DNA of 8,746 bases from an uncultured Bacilli bacterium (lineage in GTDB: Bacteria; Bacillota_I; Bacilli_A; RF39; UBA660), in the NCBI GenBank assembly GCA_947628325.1, contig CANQZL010000059.1, forward strand, positions 1 to 8,746, written 5' to 3'. The stretch's first letter is position 1, and each line of letters begins with the position of its first letter. The notes under the pieces were generated by a model. It had not been told where the DNA came from and did not search any database. It was given only the letters and a program-made list of their open reading frames with translations. Position numbers and translations under genes: made by a program. Positions 6,444 through 8,746 of this stretch are shown piece after piece.

Positions 6444-7601
6444 ATGAAATTAAAATATAATTTATTAAAAGAAGATAAAAATACTAAGGCTAGACTAGGG
6501 GAGATTATTACTAAGTATGGAACATTTAAAACACCAATGTTTATGCCTGTAGGTACAGAAGCTACTGTTAAAACTTTAGCTGTTGAAGAATTAAAAGGCG
6601 TTAAAGCTGGAATTATTCTTTCTAATACTTATCATTTATGGTTAAGACCAGGGGAAGATATTGTAAATAAAGCTGGGGGATTACATGAATTTATGAAATG
6701 GAATGGTCCAATCCTTACAGATAGTGGTGGGTATCAAGTATTTAGTTTAGCTAAACCAAAGGATATTACAGAAGAGGGGGTTAAATTTAAGAATCATCTT
6801 AATGGAGATAGTTTATTTTTAACACCTGAAAAGTCTATTCAAATTCAAAACAAATTAGATAGTGATATAGCCATGAGTTTTGATGAATGTCCACCAGCTA
6901 ATGAAACTCATGAATATATGGAAAAAAGTGTTTTAAGAACCCTTAGATGGGCTTTAAGAGGGAAAAAAGTTCATAATAATCCTAATCAATGTTTATTTGG
7001 AATTGTACAAGGAGGAGCTTATGAAGATTTAAGAAAACTATCAGCTACTAAAACTGTTGAAATGGACTTTGATGGTTATTCAATAGGAGGAGTAGCTAAT
7101 GATGGAGAAAATAAAGATATGATGTATAAAGCTATGGATTATTCCGTACCTTATCTTCCTAAAGATAAACTAAGATATTTAATGGGAGTAGGAGAACCTA
7201 TTGATATTATAGAGGGTGTTATAAGAGGAATAGATATCTTTGATTGTGTTTCTCCAACTCGTTTAGCACGTCATGGTCATGCAATGACTAAGTATGGAAA
7301 AATAAATATTAAAAATTCTAAATACAAAGAAGATTTTAGTAGACTAAGTGATGATTGTGATTGTTATACTTGTCGTATGGGATATAGTAAAGCTTATATA
7401 AGACATCTAATTGTTGCTAATGAAACTTTAGGAGCTAGATTACTTTCCATACATAATATAAGATTCTTAATTAAATTAACTGAAGACTTAAGAGAATGTA
7501 TTGAAAAAGGTAATATCTTAGAATATAAAGAACAATTTATTAAAGATTACTATAAGACTGAGAAAAAAGCTTATGGAGATTATAATCCTAATTTAAAATA
7601 G
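6444..7601 (+). CDS. tgt: tRNA-guanine transglycosylase Tgt
   Basis: Tgt exchanges guanine 34 of GUN-anticodon tRNAs for preQ1, the step before QueA; a cytosolic, zinc-containing TIM-barrel enzyme. From the ATG at 6444 the protein has 385 residues, normal for the family. Key residues are visible: Asp93 in TDSGGYQ (general base), Asp147 in SFDECPP, nucleophile Asp267 in FDCVSPTR, LMGVGEP (246-252), and zinc ligands Cys305, Cys307, Cys310 and His337. The usual PTRxARNG reads PTRLARHG here, a mild variant. An upstream in-frame ATG at 6396 would add 16 residues, but it overlaps the promoter and lacks a ribosome site. The ATG at 6444 has GGAGAAA at 6432-6438 and begins with the normal family N-terminus. 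The gene has its own promoter, divergent from the DUF3419 operon, and ends in a terminator shared with the convergent gene. Confidence 0.97.
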   Translation: MKLKYNLLKEDKNTKARLGEIITKYGTFKTPMFMPVGTEATVKTLAVEELKGVKAGIILSNTYHLWLRPGEDIVNKAGGLHEFMKWNGPILTDSGGYQVFSLAKPKDITEEGVKFKNHLNGDSLFLTPEKSIQIQNKLDSDIAMSFDECPPANETHEYMEKSVLRTLRWALRGKKVHNNPNQCLFGIVQGGAYEDLRKLSATKTVEMDFDGYSIGGVANDGENKDMMYKAMDYSVPYLPKDKLRYLMGVGEPIDIIEGVIRGIDIFDCVSPTRLARHGHAMTKYGKINIKNSKYKEDFSRLSDDCDCYTCRMGYSKAYIRHLIVANETLGARLLSIHNIRFLIKLTEDLRECIEKGNILEYKEQFIKDYYKTEKKAYGDYNPNLK

Positions 7602-7627
7602 CTTGTATTATTACAAGCTATTTTAAA
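7592..7627. terminator. Bidirectional terminator shared by tgt and the HopA1-like gene
   Basis: TTTAAAATAGCTTGTA (7592-7607), TTAT loop and TACAAGCTATTTTAAA (7612-7627) make a perfect 16-bp palindromic stem with T/A-rich outer arms on both strands. The tgt stop (7599-7601) and the minus-strand stop (7623-7625) both lie inside the stem. Confidence 0.85.
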
Positions 7628-8513
7628 TTACTTCAAAAGAACTATTTATATTCTTTTTTAATTCTTTATTTTCTTCTTCTAACAAATTAATAACATTATT
7701 ATAAAATTCTTCAAATGTTATACTACCTTTACGTATTTCATATATTCTTTTACATAAAATACTTGTATAAGATTCTTTATTATAATCAGTATAAGGTGCT
7801 ATAGAGATAATATTATTATAGGGATAGGCTAGAGGATGTTGATTATCATAATTAACTTTTATTCTAGTATCACTCTTTATTAATTCATTAATAACTTCTA
7901 TATATTCTTTATAATTACTACTAGTAGCATAAATTACAACATTATCAGATCTACTTATACTTTCATCATTATTTATTTTAAAATCATAATCAATATGTCT
8001 ATTAATACATTTACTTATTAATTTCATCGAAAATAATTCTAAAGATTCATTAGCAATAGGTAAATATATTTTATATGCAAAACTTTCATCCTTTACTTCT
8101 TTATTTTCTAAAGAATTTTTTTGTATTGCTACCCAGTTATCTTCATTTATTACTTTACCTTTATTAAATAAGGCTCTAAATATTAAATTATAATAAGTAT
8201 CATTAGGAATTAAACTATTTTCAAAAGAATATAATTTATATTTTTCTAATTCTTCATAAAATAAATCAAAAGATATATCTTGTCTTATAGAAAAAGGTAA
8301 TTGATGTTTACTTAAAGTTTCAATATTATTTTTTTGATGATATAAATATAGACATAAACTATATAAAAGATTATGATACTTACTTATTATTGGTTCATTA
8401 CTAGCATGACATAATAAAGTATCATATATTTCATCAGAACTAAGATTTGGTATATTATATATTTCTAATAACTTAGACTTTAACATATTATAATGCTTTT
8501 CCATATTAACCAC
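7623..8513 (-). CDS. Protein with a C-terminal HopA1-like domain
   Basis: A 296-residue soluble protein without signal peptide or membrane segment. From about residue 147 it follows the layout I associate with HopA1-type proteins (type III effector HopA1; the same domain occurs in class V lanthipeptide lyases). KIYLPIANESLELF opens it (148-161), then FKI (178-180), SRSDNVVIYA (187-196; Arg188, Asp190), HPLAYP (226-231), IAP (238-240) and ESYTSILCKR (247-256). This corresponds to the family's RxYVN, K, RxDAxVLY, TKPLAPG, AxDP and ESFGxxR blocks. The match is by pattern memory only. The N-terminal half is helical and unrecognised. No lanthipeptide precursor, kinase or secretion gene is nearby. 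Start is ambiguous: the GTG at 8513-8511 lies 4 bases after AAAGGAA (8523-8517), while the ATG three codons in lies 13 bases away. No clear promoter is seen; it converges with tgt. Confidence 0.8.
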   Translation of the reverse strand: MVNMEKHYNMLKSKLLEIYNIPNLSSDEIYDTLLCHASNEPIISKYHNLLYSLCLYLYHQKNNIETLSKHQLPFSIRQDISFDLFYEELEKYKLYSFENSLIPNDTYYNLIFRALFNKGKVINEDNWVAIQKNSLENKEVKDESFAYKIYLPIANESLELFSMKLISKCINRHIDYDFKINNDESISRSDNVVIYATSSNYKEYIEVINELIKSDTRIKVNYDNQHPLAYPYNNIISIAPYTDYNKESYTSILCKRIYEIRKGSITFEEFYNNVINLLEEENKELKKNINSSFEVI

Positions 8514-8526
8514 ACATTCCTTTCAC

Positions 8527-8565
8527 TTTGTTCAAGGCACACATAGTCACGAAAACTTGAACAAA
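8527..8565. repeat. Perfect 10-bp inverted repeat upstream of the structured RNA
   Basis: TTTGTTCAAG (8527-8536) and CTTGAACAAA (8556-8565) are exact reverse complements, separated by 19 bases. The right arm covers the -35 hexamer of the RNA promoter (8557-8562), and the left arm lies in the leader of the minus-strand gene beginning at 8513. It could be an operator for a dimeric regulator acting on both transcripts, or a hairpin in the minus-strand leader. Confidence 0.7.
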
Positions 8566-8585
8566 ATTTATTTTATATTTATAAT
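8557..8585 (+). promoter_or_regulatory. Strong sigma-A promoter of the structured RNA
   Basis: TTGAAC (8557-8562), exactly 17 bp of AT-rich spacer and a perfect TATAAT (8580-8585). This is the best promoter match in the window. Transcription should start around 8591-8592, precisely where the first paired strand of the RNA fold begins. Confidence 0.78.
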
Positions 8586-8590
8586 ATCAA

Positions 8591-8746
8591 CCTTGAAGGA
8601 GTGTGTACTACAAAGCACGGGAGGGTGAGTTGCAGACTTCCTGTAACTCTTTGGATTAAATCAGCATATTAACCAGTGCAAATGTGATTATTTCAAGCAC
8701 ACATAAGTAGTCCTTTAAGGCTGTAGACTAATCTTTGACTTTAGTT
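8591..8746 (+). ncRNA. Unidentified structured RNA, 3' end outside the window
   Basis: No open reading frame fits, but the segment folds well. P1 pairs CCTTGAAGGA (8591-8600) with TCCTTTAAGG (8711-8720), 10 bp with one G-U. P2 pairs GTGTGT (8601-8606) with GCACAC (8697-8702), leaving an 8-base 3' bulge. GCAC (8615-8618) can pair with GTGC (8676-8679). Inside are two hairpins: GAGTTGCAG/CTGTAACTC with loop ACTTC (8627-8649), and TGG-A-TTAA/TTAACCA with a 9-base loop (8652-8675). After P1 a further weak hairpin (8727-8745, ACTAA/TTAGT) may begin a terminator. Local G+C is higher than in the surroundings. I do not see the conserved cores of tmRNA, RNase P RNA, SRP RNA, T-box or the common metabolite riboswitches. 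End-to-end pairing and an internal bubble are compatible with 6S RNA, but the branched interior is not typical. It could also be a leader for a gene beyond the window. Confidence 0.62.

Noticed and set aside
8514..8590. Promoter for the minus-strand HopA1-like gene
   Set aside because: Several AT-rich TATAAA-like boxes occur, but none has a reasonable -35 at 16-18 bp, so I did not annotate one.
8591..8746. tmRNA, RNase P RNA, SRP RNA, T-box or FMN riboswitch
   Set aside because: None of their conserved cores (for example GAGGAAAGUCC of RNase P, the GGUCAGG...GGAAGC loops of SRP, AGGGUGGNACC of T-box) is present on either strand; GGGAGGGTGAG only superficially recalls the FMN element.
1..8746. 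CRISPR arrays, tRNA genes and insertion sequences
   Set aside because: No regularly spaced repeats, no T-loop-like GGTTCGAATCC with a cloverleaf, and no transposase or terminal inverted repeats were found by eye.

Overview
The window is very AT-rich (by eye roughly a quarter G+C), densely packed, and has strong Shine-Dalgarno sites, sigma-A-like promoters and short hairpin terminators. That suggests a low-GC Gram-positive lineage, probably a reduced-genome gut Bacilli/Mollicutes-like bacterium. This placement is inference from composition and gene content. The genes use the standard code: every tryptophan codon I checked is TGG. All nine visible stops are TAA or TAG.

Layout. (1) 1-2180, plus strand: the tail of a probable uvrC, then an rnfC-like and an rnfD-like gene separated by 2 bases and closed by a terminator. 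The other Rnf subunits (G, E, A, B) are not here, and both proteins have lost signature cofactor motifs. (2) 2179-3300: queA, with its own promoter and a bidirectional terminator. (3) 3292-6401, minus strand: a compact three-gene operon with 1-base spacers. It encodes an unrecognised helical protein with an internal duplication, followed by two paralogous DUF3419 (BtaA-like) SAM-binding proteins. (4) 6411-7626: tgt, transcribed divergently from the operon and ending in a second bidirectional terminator. queA and tgt, often neighbours in Firmicutes, are split by the operon. (5) 7612-8523, minus strand: a protein whose C-terminal half resembles the HopA1-type effector/lyase domain. (6) 8527-8746, plus strand: no protein gene. 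It holds a 10-bp perfect inverted repeat, a near-consensus sigma-A promoter, and a transcript start leading into a highly foldable, unidentified structured RNA that runs off the end.

How the genes relate. QueA and Tgt act in queuosine tRNA modification: Tgt inserts preQ1 at position 34 and QueA adds the epoxycyclopentenediol from SAM. The DUF3419 operon may act on membrane lipid or another SAM-derived aminocarboxypropyl product, but nothing in the window fixes its substrate. The most likely undescribed items are the structured RNA at the right end, the three-gene DUF3419 operon, and the divergent two-gene RnfC/RnfD unit.
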